The translations under genes and the position numbers were made by a program. A DNA stretch of 64,000 nucleotides from Alicyclobacillus herbarius DSM 13609 (GTDB lineage Bacteria; Bacillota; Bacilli; Alicyclobacillales; Alicyclobacillaceae): positions 1-64,000 of the forward strand of contig NZ_AUMH01000019.1 in the NCBI RefSeq assembly GCF_000430585.1. The letters are read 5' to 3'. This document shows, in pieces, positions 1-8,449 of the stretch; position 1 is the stretch's first letter, and each line of letters starts with the position of its first letter. The notes below the pieces were generated by a model, which was not told the origin of the DNA, made no database searches, and worked only from the letters and a program-made list of their open reading frames with translations.

Positions 1-215
1 TGCCGTTCATAGAAACGTTGTACCCGATAGAGGGCTTTTCTGTCCGTCAGAATATTGATGAGAAGGGCCTTAATCCGCACCCCGACGGAAACACGGCAGT
101 CTTCGGGTTTGACTGGAACAATCGCATCAATACGCTCCACCCATTTCAATCGCCGTATGAGTTCAGCGAATACGGGAGCTGCTTCAACCTTGTACTGCGA
201 TATGGGTTCAATCAA
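1..215 (-). CDS. IS1634-type transposase, N-terminal part (runs off the window)
   Basis: The minus strand encodes about 71 residues of a transposase N-terminus that continues beyond the left edge. Visible stretches such as RIKALLINILTDRKALYRVQ match what I know of the DUF4277 domain at the start of IS1634-family DDE transposases. The likely start is TTG at 215, preceded by GGAGGA at a 7-base spacing; an in-frame TAA lies further upstream, so the start cannot be far away. The catalytic DDE domain is outside the window, so whether the element is intact is unknown. It would move the insertion sequence by cut-and-paste or a related route. Confidence 0.75.
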   Translation of the reverse strand, partial: MIEPISQYKVEAAPVFAELIRRLKWVERIDAIVPVKPEDCRVSVGVRIKALLINILTDRKALYRVQRFYER

Positions 216-346
216 CTGGAAATCCTCCGTGCCATGTTGCGATGGATGAAAGATTTCGCTGTGAACCCCCGTAAACCCTTTGGAAAATTACTGAACCACC
301 CTATATCAGGCGCGGAATCTGTGTCAGAGCCTCTCAGCTTTGATCG

Positions 347-395
347 AAAAAGGGCTGTTCCTGTCCGCCAAATGATGGCTTCTGGTACAGCCCCC
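347..395 (-). terminator. Terminator-like hairpin after the aldehyde dehydrogenase gene
   Basis: On the minus strand GGGCTGTACC pairs with GGAACAGCCC across a loop of about 22 bases and is followed directly by TTTTT. It lies 30 bases past the stop at 426, so it can end that transcript. It may belong to the insertion sequence end, in which case it also blocks read-through into the transposase. Confidence 0.5.
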
Positions 396-425
396 TGTGT
401 CTTTATTGTTGCTGGTCCTAAAATC

Positions 426-1904
426 TCACTCTGGAATGTAGGGCAAGTCTAGATTCTTAGGCGCGTTGATGACGTGCGTCTCTACGTACGACAGGATGCC
501 CTCGGCACCATACTCGCGGCCAATGCCGGACTGCTTGACGCCTCCAAACGGAAAGCGGACATCCAGCCCCTGCACCGCCGCCGTATTGATCATCGTTGTT
601 CCTGCCTCAATGCGGCGTGCCACCCGTACAGCTTCTTCGGGATCTCCCCACACTGAACTCGTCAGCCCATAGATGCTGTCGTTCGCCAGGGCAATCGCTT
701 GCTCCACATCGTCGTAAGGTAGAATGGGAACCGTCGGACCAAACTGTTCTTCGACGACAATCTTATCGTGATAGTCACACCCGAGAACCAAAGTTGGCTG
801 CATAAAGTACCCACGCTGAAACTGCTCCTCATTCAGCACCGTACCTAGCGGAATCACTTTTGCACCGCGGCTTTTCGCGTCATCCACGAGGCTCTGGACA
901 TATTTGAGTTGGCCCAGGTTGTTGACCGGCCCGACCGTCACGCGCGGATCGAACGGATCGCCCACACGAATCCAACGGTTAGCCGCCTCGACGTATTTGT
1001 CAACGAAGGCGTCGAAGATTGAACGGTGGACGTACACCCGCTTAGCAATCATGCAGATTTGGCCACTGGTAAGAAAATTGCTGATGACCAGTCGCCGCAT
1101 CGCCCGGGCGTCGTTGACGTCAAAACTGGGCAGTACAATCGCCGCGTCGTTGCCGCCGAGCTCCAAGGTCATGTGCTTGATGGTATCGGCTGCCGCCTTC
1201 ATAATCGACTTGGCCGTCTTAGTCCCACCCGTAAAGGCAATCTTTGATACGTCCGGGTTGGATGTCAACTCGACGCCCACCTCAGCTTCGCCATGCACCA
1301 TGTTCAGCACACCCGGTGGAAATTCGGCGGCAATCAATTCCATAACTTTAGATACCGTAAGCGGTGCGAACGGACTCGGTTTGAGGACGATGGTATTGCC
1401 CGCCAAAAGCGCCGGTGTGACCTTAATAGTCGAAAGGGATATCGGGTAGTTCCAGGGCGTAATGGCAGATACCACGCCAATCGGATCACTCGTCACGATG
1501 GTCTTCCCACCATCGTGTTCCGTCACTTTGTCTTGAAGCAGTTCTTTCGCAGTATTACAGGCGTATTCCATCCACATCAACGATACGGCAAACTCACCCT
1601 CGGAATCGTATAACGCCTTACCGTGCTCGCGGGAAAGTAGCCGTGACATTTCCGGTATGCTTGCTTTAATGCGCTCAATAGCCCGACGCATTCGTCGGAT
1701 ACGCTCATCGATATCGGAATGTCTCCATTTCATGAACGCATTGCGCGCCGCTTGTATAGCCTCAATCGTCTGTTCACGCGTGTTCAAAGGTCCGTATCCG
1801 ACGATTTCCTCTGTATTGGCTGGATTTTCACGTGGGTATGTTTTGTCAGTAGAAACCAGTTCTCCATTGATGATCGCATTTACAGTAATCGGTTTCTCGC
1901 TCAA
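426..1904 (-). CDS. NAD(P)-dependent aldehyde dehydrogenase family protein
   Basis: Soluble enzyme of 492 residues that oxidises an aldehyde to its acid with NAD(P). The full ALDH fold is present: TPWNYP with the oxyanion Asn near residue 152, LELGGND with the general base Glu near 248, and SGQIC with the catalytic Cys near 284. Length is normal for the family. An ATG exists at 1925, but a good AAAGGAAGG site lies inside that extension, 7 bases before TTG at 1904, so I choose TTG. Substrate is not evident: succinate-semialdehyde, benzaldehyde or salicylaldehyde-type enzymes all look similar. A consensus-like promoter and a perfect palindrome precede it, so regulated expression is likely. The insertion sequence sits just downstream. 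Confidence 0.9.
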   Translation of the reverse strand: MSEKPITVNAIINGELVSTDKTYPRENPANTEEIVGYGPLNTREQTIEAIQAARNAFMKWRHSDIDERIRRMRRAIERIKASIPEMSRLLSREHGKALYDSEGEFAVSLMWMEYACNTAKELLQDKVTEHDGGKTIVTSDPIGVVSAITPWNYPISLSTIKVTPALLAGNTIVLKPSPFAPLTVSKVMELIAAEFPPGVLNMVHGEAEVGVELTSNPDVSKIAFTGGTKTAKSIMKAAADTIKHMTLELGGNDAAIVLPSFDVNDARAMRRLVISNFLTSGQICMIAKRVYVHRSIFDAFVDKYVEAANRWIRVGDPFDPRVTVGPVNNLGQLKYVQSLVDDAKSRGAKVIPLGTVLNEEQFQRGYFMQPTLVLGCDYHDKIVVEEQFGPTVPILPYDDVEQAIALANDSIYGLTSSVWGDPEEAVRVARRIEAGTTMINTAAVQGLDVRFPFGGVKQSGIGREYGAEGILSYVETHVINAPKNLDLPYIPE

Positions 1905-1972
1905 GTGATAACCTTCCTTTCTCATTCCATGAAGATATGCCTAGACGGAGCTACGGATTGCGTTGCAAATGA

Positions 1973-2000
1973 ATTATATATCTCGACCTTGCTGACACAA
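1973..2000 (-). promoter_or_regulatory. Sigma-A-type promoter of the aldehyde dehydrogenase gene
   Basis: Minus strand -10 TATAAT (1973-1978) and -35 TTGTGT (1995-2000) with a 16-base spacer, about 70 bases before the TTG start. Fit to the housekeeping consensus is good in the -10 and moderate in the -35. Confidence 0.6.
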
Positions 2001-2021
2001 AATCGTAAGTCACTTACGATT
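2001..2021. promoter_or_regulatory. Perfect 21-bp palindrome abutting the -35 element (operator candidate)
   Basis: AATCGTAAGT, one central C, then ACTTACGATT: two perfect 10-base arms. It touches the -35 box of the aldehyde dehydrogenase promoter on its upstream side, a position typical for an activator or for a repressor overlapping polymerase. No regulator gene lies next to it in this window. Confidence 0.6.
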
Positions 2022-2034
2022 AGAATGGTGGTTA

Positions 2035-2157
2035 CTACGGACCACTCTCATGGACATGCTTCAAAACCAATTCCGCTTTCTCATGCAATCCAAGATCATT
2101 TCGCCCATGTACATCCAAATCGATTCCTTTAGCGGTGATGGCTTCTTCCAAGAATAT
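2035..2157 (-). pseudogene. Short unassigned open frame, possible 3' gene remnant
   Basis: A 40-codon open frame with coding-like composition ends in two consecutive stops (TAG, TAA at 2037-2032) and has no start with a ribosome binding site; a TAA bounds it upstream. Readable pieces are LEEAITAKGIDLDVHGRNDL and then GLHEKAELVLKHVHESGP. I do not recognise the family. It lies upstream of, and in the same direction as, the aldehyde dehydrogenase gene. It may be the tail of a lost neighbouring gene, or chance. Confidence 0.25.
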
Positions 2158-2288
2158 TTACAAAACCACTCTAGTGCAGACCTGAAACGACTCACGCACA
2201 TCATTTCCTCCTCGGAGGGAAATATACAATCGATTCCATACCAACAATCCGCTTCCTGTCAGTTTCAATCCTGGGAGGGGTGACCACC

Positions 2289-4412
2289 GTGCCGGTCGAC
2301 ACGTATGCGACCGCTCATCCGTCCAGCACCGGACCTCTGCGCCGAAGGTCCTACCCGCGTCGCCTGGCGTGGCTCTTACTGCCCGTCTGCCTCGGCTTTG
2401 CGGGCATGTCGGCTGCGCTGGTGGCGCTGCGCCAGGCGCCGCTGCCCAAGGGGACATTTGCCCGCCCCAACACCCTCGTGGCGGCGAATGGACAAGTGCT
2501 GGCCGACTGGTCCCCGTCTGGCCCCGCGCCACGGGAAGTACCCCTCACCGACATCCCCCGCTCCCTGCGGGAGGCCACCCTGGCGGTCGAAGACGCCAAC
2601 TTCTACCACCACCACGCCCTCAGCCTGAGCGGCCTGGCCCGCGCACTGTGGGTCGATGTCCGGCATGGACACGTGGTCCAGGGCGGATCGACCATTACGC
2701 AGCAGCTCGCAAAAAACCTGTTTCTCAGCCAGGACCGCACACTCGGGCGCAAACTGCGCGAGATGCTGTACGCGATACAACTGGAGCTGCACGCGAGCAA
2801 GTCCGACATCCTCGAGAAATACCTAAACGTCATCTACTACGGCCACGGGGCGTACGGAGCGGAAGCGGCGTCCGAGTTGTACTTCGGCAAACCGGTGCAG
2901 CAGTTGTCGCTGGCTGAGGCGGCGCTGTTGGCCGGCCTGCCCAAAGGCCCGGAGCTGTACTCCCCGTACCGCAGCTTTGCCGCAGCGAAAGCCCGCCAGC
3001 ACCAGGTGTTGGACCGGATGGTGGCGGCCGGCTACCTCACCCCCGCGCAGGCGGCGGAAGCCTACCGGCAGCCATTGGCGATTCAAAAACAGCCGCAGCA
3101 GACCCGTCCAGCCCCGTACGCGACGCAAGTGGCGCTGGATGAGGCGAGGCGGCGCTTCCACCTGACGGACACAGCCTTGGAGCAGGGCGGTGTGCGCATC
3201 ACGACGACGGTCGATCCGCTCCTGCAAAAGGCGGCGGAGCGGGCGGTGGCGACCACCCTGCCGCCGCACAGCGGTCTGCAGGCGGCGCTGGTAGCGCTCG
3301 ACCCGAAAACGGGCGCGATTCTCGCCTTGGTCGGGGGCCGCGATTATCGGCAAAGCCCGTACAACCGGGCGTTCGCCGAAAGACAGCCGGGATCGACCTT
3401 TAAGGCGGTGCTGTACGCGGCAGCCCTGGAGCGGGGCTGGTCACCCGCGCGGGAAGTCAACAGCGAGGAGACCACGTTCCTTTATTCGGATACGGATAAC
3501 GAAGAAGCAGGCGCGGACAAGCGCTACACGGTGCACGACTTTGGCAACCTGTACGCGCACCGACCGCTCACCCTGCGCGAGGCGCTTGCCAGGTCGGACA
3601 ACGTGTACGCGGTCACGACCAACCTGGAACTCGGGCCGCAGGCGGTTATCCGGACGGCGCGGCAAATGGGCATCCAGTCGCCGCTTATGCCCTACCCATC
3701 CCTGGCCCTCGGCGTTTTCCCGACCAGCCCGCTGGAGATGGCGACCGCCTACGCGACCCTGGCCAATGGGGGGCTGCGCGTGCACGCGCACGCGGTTGCG
3801 CGGGTGTCCACGGCTGCGCAGGACACGACTAGGGCCATGGGTGCAGTGAACACAGACACGGCCGCGGGTGCCGGCGCAACCCTACGTGACCCTGTCGGTG
3901 AGGCACCCGAAGCGGGCCGGGAACGGGTGCTGTCAGCCGGTACCAGCTTTATCCTCACCGATTTACTGACCAGCGTACTCAAACCAGGCGGCACCGCGTA
4001 CCCGGTTACGCGCTACCTGCACGGGCCGGCCGCAGCCAAAACCGGAACCACCGACACAGACGCCTGGATGGTGGGCTACACCCCGCACGTGGTCTGTGCG
4101 GTGTGGGTGGGCTATGACAATAACCGGCCACTCACCCGCAGCGAATCGCACCTGGCCGCACCGATTTGGGCAAAGTTCATGGGCGTGGCCCAGCAGCGCC
4201 TGCCGGGGCCGTGGTACACGCCCCCGGCCGGACTTGTGCGAGCAACGATTGATGTGTCCTCCGGGCTATTGGCTACCCCCCAGTGCCGGGCGACAGAGAC
4301 CGACTACTTTCTACCGGGTACGGAACCGACGGCGTTCTGTCCGCTGCACCCTGCGGCTTTACCGCCCATCCCGACGCCAACGCGACCATGGTGGCATCGA
4401 CTGTGGGGATGA
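2289..4412 (+). CDS. Class A penicillin-binding protein (transglycosylase-transpeptidase)
   Basis: Bifunctional peptidoglycan synthase of 707 residues acting outside the membrane. An N-terminal basic stretch and one signal-anchor helix (about residues 25-45) are followed by the GT51 transglycosylase domain with EDANFYHHH (near 100) and QGGSTITQQLAKNL, then the transpeptidase domain with the active-site STFK (near 369), SDN (near 435) and KTGTT (near 583). All catalytic motifs are present. Length fits the PBP1A/PBP1C-like group; no C-terminal FN3 extension is seen. The GTG at 2289 is chosen because GGGAGGGG lies 8 bases upstream; the GTG at 2280 overlaps that site. The gene appears monocistronic. 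Confidence 0.92.
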   Translation: MPVDTYATAHPSSTGPLRRRSYPRRLAWLLLPVCLGFAGMSAALVALRQAPLPKGTFARPNTLVAANGQVLADWSPSGPAPREVPLTDIPRSLREATLAVEDANFYHHHALSLSGLARALWVDVRHGHVVQGGSTITQQLAKNLFLSQDRTLGRKLREMLYAIQLELHASKSDILEKYLNVIYYGHGAYGAEAASELYFGKPVQQLSLAEAALLAGLPKGPELYSPYRSFAAAKARQHQVLDRMVAAGYLTPAQAAEAYRQPLAIQKQPQQTRPAPYATQVALDEARRRFHLTDTALEQGGVRITTTVDPLLQKAAERAVATTLPPHSGLQAALVALDPKTGAILALVGGRDYRQSPYNRAFAERQPGSTFKAVLYAAALERGWSPAREVNSEETTFLYSDTDNEEAGADKRYTVHDFGNLYAHRPLTLREALARSDNVYAVTTNLELGPQAVIRTARQMGIQSPLMPYPSLALGVFPTSPLEMATAYATLANGGLRVHAHAVARVSTAAQDTTRAMGAVNTDTAAGAGATLRDPVGEAPEAGRERVLSAGTSFILTDLLTSVLKPGGTAYPVTRYLHGPAAAKTGTTDTDAWMVGYTPHVVCAVWVGYDNNRPLTRSESHLAAPIWAKFMGVAQQRLPGPWYTPPAGLVRATIDVSSGLLATPQCRATETDYFLPGTEPTAFCPLHPAALPPIPTPTRPWWHRLWG

Positions 4413-4583
4413 CGTCCTGCCGCCGTCAGGTTGTCTCGGGTACCTGATCCCTTTCCAGACACGTATTACAAAGCTACGCCCCGGCAGCTGCGCCTCCGAT
4501 AGCTGAGAAATTCCGTATCCCGATGCAACCAGAATGCGTATCTATGCTAAAATTATGGGCAGTCTAGCGAGGGAGCGTGTCAC

Positions 4584-5771
4584 ATGGAACAACGCCTATC
4601 GAGTCGCGTCCGCCAAATCACTCCGTCTGCCACCATCAGCATTGATACGAAGACCAAGGCCCTTATCCGCGAGGGGAAACCGGTCGTCAATATGAGCGTC
4701 GGCGAGCCGGACTTTGATACCCCGGTTGCGGCCGCGTTCGCGGGCATCCGCGCCATCACCAGCGGCCAGACCCGGTACACCCCGGCCGCCGGGCTGCTGG
4801 AGCTGCGCAAAGCCATCGCGCACAAGCTGATGGTCGAGAACGGGTTGTCCTATGCGCCAGAACAAATCATCGTCTCGTCGGGAGCCAAGCACTCCCTGTT
4901 CAACATCTTCCTGGCCATTTGCGAGCCGGGAGATGAAGTGATTCTGCCAGCCCCCTACTGGGTCTCCTACCCGGAACAGATTCGGCTTTCCGGGGCGGAA
5001 CCGGTGATTGTTCCCTGCGGTGAGGAGAACGGCTACAAAATCACTGCGGATCAACTGCGGGCTGCCATCACGTCAAAGACCAAGGCGTTCTTGCTCAACT
5101 CGCCGAACAATCCGACCGGTGCGGTCTACAGTGAATCCGAACTCAGGGCCATCGGCGAAGTCCTGGTAGAACACGACATCTTCCTGGTCACCGACGAAAT
5201 CTACGAGCGCCTAGTCTATGGGGTTCGTCACGTCAGCCTGCCGGCGCTGTTCCCTGAGTTGACGGATAGGACCCTGGTGGTCAACGGGTTCTCAAAGGCG
5301 TTTGCGATGACCGGCTGGCGGCTGGGTTACGTCGCGGCGCCTGCCGATGTGGCGAAGGCGCTGGCCAGCCTGCAAAGCCACGCCACCGGCAACCCGGCGT
5401 CCGTCTCCCAAGTGGCCGGCATCGCGGCCCTCTCTGCGTTCGATCCGAACATGGTCGAAGAGTTTCACCGCCGCCGGGATAAGCTGGTCGCGGGGCTGCG
5501 CGAACTGCCAGGCATCACGTGCCAGGTGCCGGAAGGGGCGTTCTACGCCTTCCCGAATATCGCGCAGCTGTACGGAAAGTCGTACAAGGGTCAGGTCATC
5601 GAGAATGCCAACACCTTCTGCGAGTTGCTCCTGGAGCATGAATTGGTATCCGCGGTGCCAGGCGGTGCCTTCGGCGCACCGGAAAACATCCGCCTCTCCT
5701 ACGCCGTCGCGTACGAGCAAGTGGAGACGGCACTGGAGCGCATCGGCCGCTTCGTCCGCGAGCTGGTCTGA
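4584..5771 (+). CDS. Aspartate aminotransferase (class I/II aminotransferase)
   Basis: PLP enzyme of 395 residues of fold type I, probably transferring the amino group between aspartate and 2-oxoglutarate. SPNNPTG (near 173-179), the cofactor-binding Asp in LVTDEIY (near 204) and the Schiff-base lysine in NGFSKAFAMTGWRLGY (K238) are all visible, as is the C-terminal Arg in ENIRLSY. The sequence resembles Bacillus AspB-like subgroup I-gamma enzymes, but related aminotransferases for aromatic or branched substrates cannot be excluded. The ATG has GAGGGAG upstream. A strong hairpin terminator follows, so it is probably transcribed alone. Confidence 0.9.
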   Translation: MEQRLSSRVRQITPSATISIDTKTKALIREGKPVVNMSVGEPDFDTPVAAAFAGIRAITSGQTRYTPAAGLLELRKAIAHKLMVENGLSYAPEQIIVSSGAKHSLFNIFLAICEPGDEVILPAPYWVSYPEQIRLSGAEPVIVPCGEENGYKITADQLRAAITSKTKAFLLNSPNNPTGAVYSESELRAIGEVLVEHDIFLVTDEIYERLVYGVRHVSLPALFPELTDRTLVVNGFSKAFAMTGWRLGYVAAPADVAKALASLQSHATGNPASVSQVAGIAALSAFDPNMVEEFHRRRDKLVAGLRELPGITCQVPEGAFYAFPNIAQLYGKSYKGQVIENANTFCELLLEHELVSAVPGGAFGAPENIRLSYAVAYEQVETALERIGRFVRELV

Positions 5772-5829
5772 GTCTGACCGCTGCGCGCAGCCAATCCGTA
5801 CGGAGCTTGCTCCGTAGTATCCGACTCAA

Positions 5830-5877
5830 ACAGCCCGGTCTCCGGCTGCACAGCCTGGAGACGGGGCTGTTTTATAC
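5830..5877 (+). terminator. Rho-independent terminator after the aminotransferase
   Basis: ACAGCCCGGTCTCC pairs with GGAGACGGGGCTGT with one mismatch, followed by TTTTATA. It lies about 60 bases after the stop codon. Confidence 0.85.
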
Positions 5878-6040
5878 GTACCGGCCTGGCGCACTTGTGT
5901 GCCGCCCTTGTCCCCCATGCCCGCCCTTGCCTCACCCATCCCATTTTCTGCCCCCGGCGCGTCCCTCACCATTCGTCGTCCACATCCATACACTGCAAAC
6001 AGGAGTCAGCCTGTGTGCGGATGAGATGGGAGGGTTCGAC

Positions 6041-6781
6041 ATGCGCACGAACGGTTCCCGGCAAATACGCTCCCGCCGCGCAAGGCGTGCGCAGCGCTTG
6101 CGCGACCTGGGCAGCCCGTGCAGGCGAGCGCAGAGCGCGCGCAAGCGGGCGCGTGCAGGCAGAATGGAAAACCTAGGAGAGGACGTCGCCCTGGCGATGG
6201 CACAAGCACGGAGAGGTTCCAGTGGTTCCAGTAAAAATGCCAAAACACGCAAGGCGTCCGGGAGGACCAAGACAAAGAGCGGCGTGCCCGCCGTACGTCC
6301 AGGACGGCCAGGCGCCACCACGACACCCAACAAGGACCTATCGAAGCTATTGTCGCCAAAGAACCTTCAGGAGTCCCTGAAAACCGTCGGCACCTTGCGC
6401 AACTTCGTCAAGAACGGCTTGAATTACTTGCAGCAGGCGGATCGGCTGTTGGATACGCTGTACGTGACCTCCAACTCGCTAAGAGAGAGCGGTGTACTCG
6501 AAAAAATCATCAAGAACCGAGGGCGCAACCTCACGACCGAAGACTTTACCAACATCCTGATGGCATTGATGAATTCCCCGCTGGGTGGACAGGTACTGAA
6601 AGGATCAGGGGGCGGTGGAGATAGTAATGTCAACGCCGCAGGCACGGCGGAGGCCAAAACTCCGCCGCAAGGCCCGCCCCCAGGTGGACAGCAGGCAGGA
6701 GCACCCGGACCGGGAGGCGCTCCTTATCCCGGGGCTCCCCCCTACCCCGAAGCGGGCCATCCCGGCGTCCCACCGTACTGA
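6041..6781 (+). CDS. Unassigned basic protein with Gly/Pro-rich tail
   Basis: I do not recognise this 246-residue protein. The first 95 residues are very rich in Arg, Lys and Ser. A predicted helical core follows (about 100-190, LSPKNLQESLKTVGTLRNFV onward), and the last 45 residues are low complexity, Gly/Pro/Tyr rich (PYPGAPPYP-type repeats). No membrane segment or catalytic motif is seen. Such tails occur in spore-coat and morphogenetic proteins, but that is only a resemblance. ATG 6041 has GGAGGG 6 bases upstream; internal ATGs at 6164 and 6197 are possible starts. It converges with another lysine-rich protein across a shared terminator. Confidence 0.6.
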   Translation: MRTNGSRQIRSRRARRAQRLRDLGSPCRRAQSARKRARAGRMENLGEDVALAMAQARRGSSGSSKNAKTRKASGRTKTKSGVPAVRPGRPGATTTPNKDLSKLLSPKNLQESLKTVGTLRNFVKNGLNYLQQADRLLDTLYVTSNSLRESGVLEKIIKNRGRNLTTEDFTNILMALMNSPLGGQVLKGSGGGGDSNVNAAGTAEAKTPPQGPPPGGQQAGAPGPGGAPYPGAPPYPEAGHPGVPPY

Positions 6782-6802
6782 TGTGACGCCGTACCGCATA
6801 AA

Positions 6803-6832
6803 AGAGCCGGCCATGGCGGCCGGCCTTTCTGC
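6803..6832. terminator. Bidirectional terminator between convergent genes
   Basis: GCCGGCC and GGCCGGC form a GC-rich stem around ATGGC, with CTTTCT on the plus side and TCTTTTAT on the minus side. It can end both the plus-strand gene finishing at 6781 and the minus-strand gene finishing at 6948. Confidence 0.7.
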
Positions 6833-6947
6833 ATCCTCTCACGTCCTATTCCGTTTGCCTGGGTCTGCGGGGCCAACAACCAGGTGGGGAAGGCCAAAGC
6901 CGCGACAGACCCCAAGGGGTCTTGCGACCGCCTGCTTGACTCCCCCC

Positions 6948-7373
6948 TTACTTGACGTTTTTCGGGACGAACTTCTTAATCTCTTTCAAGGTCTTGTCGT
7001 CCACATTCTGACCGTACTTTTGCATCAATTCATCCACGTTGGCTGTTGGGCCGTTTTTGGTTGCATCTTTATAGGCATTGACAAACTGCTTGATACGCTG
7101 TTCAGGCACCGGTAGCCCGAGCTTATTGGCAAAGTTTTTCGCCAACGCCTCGACATGGTTGGGGTCTTGCCACTCTTCGGGTTTGACCTTTTTCACATCT
7201 TCGAGGATCTCGAAAATGGCCTTACGCTTCCCAGACAGGTTTTGCTTTAGGCTATCCAACGCGGTTGGGCCGCCGGCTGCGGCCGCCGCAGAGGTCGGCT
7301 GGGACTCCGGTACGGGCCGTGGTGCCTTCGCGCGCTCCTTGCGGCGCGACTTTTTTCCACCTTTCTTCTGCAC
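6948..7373 (-). CDS. Unassigned lysine-rich protein, possibly SpoVIF-like
   Basis: A 141-residue soluble protein. The first 20 residues are a Lys/Arg cluster, an Ala-rich linker follows, and the C-terminal 90 residues look helical (KRKAIFEILEDVKKVKPEEW onward, then repeated Lys/Asn/Val helices). The layout of the C-terminal half recalls stage VI sporulation protein F, but I cannot confirm this by eye. GTG at 7373 has AGGAGGG 6 bases upstream, a strong site. It faces the basic protein ending at 6781, and both may be spore associated. Confidence 0.6.
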   Translation of the reverse strand: MQKKGGKKSRRKERAKAPRPVPESQPTSAAAAAGGPTALDSLKQNLSGKRKAIFEILEDVKKVKPEEWQDPNHVEALAKNFANKLGLPVPEQRIKQFVNAYKDATKNGPTANVDELMQKYGQNVDDKTLKEIKKFVPKNVK

Positions 7374-7527
7374 GTCTCACCCTCCTCTGTCGCTGCCGAG
7401 CGCTCGTGCGAGCCTCACCAACACTCTATGGATGTGACATGGAAAGTGCGCCGGCCGCAGTCAAAAACGGGCGCTTCGCCCATGCCCGCCCATACCGGCG
7501 ATTCCTTCTACATCCAGCCACCTCATC

Positions 7528-7556
7528 TTGCCGAAGTCATATGTAAAGACTATTGT
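7528..7556 (+). promoter_or_regulatory. Probable nadC-nadB promoter
   Basis: TTGCCG (7528-7533), a 17-base spacer and TATTGT (7551-7556), about 50 bases before the nadC start. The -35 is good and the -10 moderate; an overlapping TATATA is also present. No recognisable NAD-responsive operator is visible. Confidence 0.4.
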
Positions 7557-7603
7557 ATATACAGATAGGCGTGCGAGTGTTCAATGCAAAGGAGACGATC
7601 TGC

Positions 7604-8449
7604 GTGTCCCGTCTTACGCGGCTAGCCGCTGTGAACTCGTTGATTGACCTGGCGCTCGCCGAGGACGCCCGCCGCGGCGATTTGACCAGCGAAGCCATTG
7701 TCCCTGAGGATTTGCAGACCACCGCCACCATCCGCGTCAAAGGCCCAGCCCGAGTGGCCGGCCTGCCGCTGGTCGAGGCGGTTTTTCACCGGTTCGATCC
7801 GGACGTTCAAGTCACGTTTTTGGTCGAGGAGGGTGCAGACCTTGAGGGGACGACGAAGGTCTGTCGGCTGAACGGTTGTGCCCGCTCCATCCTAACCGCC
7901 GAACGGACCGCTCTCAACTTTCTCGCCCGGCTGACCGGAATTGCCACCATGACTCGAGACGCGGTTCGGGAGCTGGCGGGCACCCAGACCCAACTCCTGG
8001 ATACACGCAAGACCACCCCCGGTTGGCGCGACTTGGAAAAGTACGCGGTCAAGGTTGGCGGCGGCGTCAACCACCGCTACGGCCTGGACGACATGGTGCT
8101 CATCAAGGACAACCACATCGCCCTTGCCGGCAGCGTGACAGAGGCGATTGCGAAGGCCCGCGCGTACGTGGGACTGGCGCCGAAGATTGAGGTGGAAGTG
8201 GACACCCTTGACCAACTGCGCGAGGCGCTGACGGCTGGAGCGGACATCATCCTGCTCGACAACATGGATGACGCGACCCTGGCGGAAGCGGTCCGCATGA
8301 CGGAAGGCCGCGTGCCGCTCGAAGCGTCAGGTAATGTCACCATTGCCCGCCTGCGCAAGATTGCCGCAACCGGTGTGAATTACGTCTCCATGGGGGCGCT
8401 CACCCATCAGGCGGTCAGCGCGGACGTCGGATTGGACGTGGAACTATGA
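7604..8449 (+). CDS. nadC: Nicotinate-nucleotide pyrophosphorylase (quinolinate phosphoribosyltransferase)
   Basis: Makes nicotinate mononucleotide from quinolinate and PRPP, third step of de novo NAD synthesis. At 281 residues it has the usual length. Visible family features are EDARRGDLTSE near the N-terminus, LNFLARLTGIAT, LLDTRKTTPGWRDLEKYAV with the substrate-binding Arg/Lys, KVGGGVNHRYGLDDMVLIKDNH, and EVEVDTLDQ and ILLDNM in the barrel. GTG 7604 is preceded by GGAGA with 8 bases between; an earlier in-frame start would add 17 residues without a ribosome binding site. The stop overlaps the nadB start by 4 bases (ATGA), so the two are translationally coupled. Confidence 0.95.
   Translation: MSRLTRLAAVNSLIDLALAEDARRGDLTSEAIVPEDLQTTATIRVKGPARVAGLPLVEAVFHRFDPDVQVTFLVEEGADLEGTTKVCRLNGCARSILTAERTALNFLARLTGIATMTRDAVRELAGTQTQLLDTRKTTPGWRDLEKYAVKVGGGVNHRYGLDDMVLIKDNHIALAGSVTEAIAKARAYVGLAPKIEVEVDTLDQLREALTAGADIILLDNMDDATLAEAVRMTEGRVPLEASGNVTIARLRKIAATGVNYVSMGALTHQAVSADVGLDVEL

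Larger units (their letters stand above)
1..395 (-). mobile_element. Insertion sequence end, IS1634-like
   Basis: The transposase start at 215 is followed outward by about 180 noncoding bases ending in an inverted repeat (GGGCTGT at 352-358 and ACAGCCC at 387-393). I infer that the element ends close to 395, only about 30 bases from the stop of the neighbouring aldehyde dehydrogenase gene. The exact terminus and the target duplication cannot be fixed because the other end is missing. Confidence 0.45.
1905..2288. other. Intergenic region between divergent genes
   Basis: This 384-base gap holds the minus-strand promoter and palindrome and the short minus-strand open frame described separately. 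On the plus side it supplies the GGGAGGGG ribosome binding site of the penicillin-binding protein gene. I see no clear plus-strand promoter. Confidence 0.5.

Noticed and set aside
18-452. Plus-strand open frame of 144 codons
   Set aside because: It is the shadow of the minus-strand transposase and of the aldehyde dehydrogenase end; no family similarity and no ribosome binding site.
2050-2283. Plus-strand 77-codon frame before the penicillin-binding protein gene
   Set aside because: No ribosome binding site, runs into the next gene's start region and lies opposite a better minus-strand frame.
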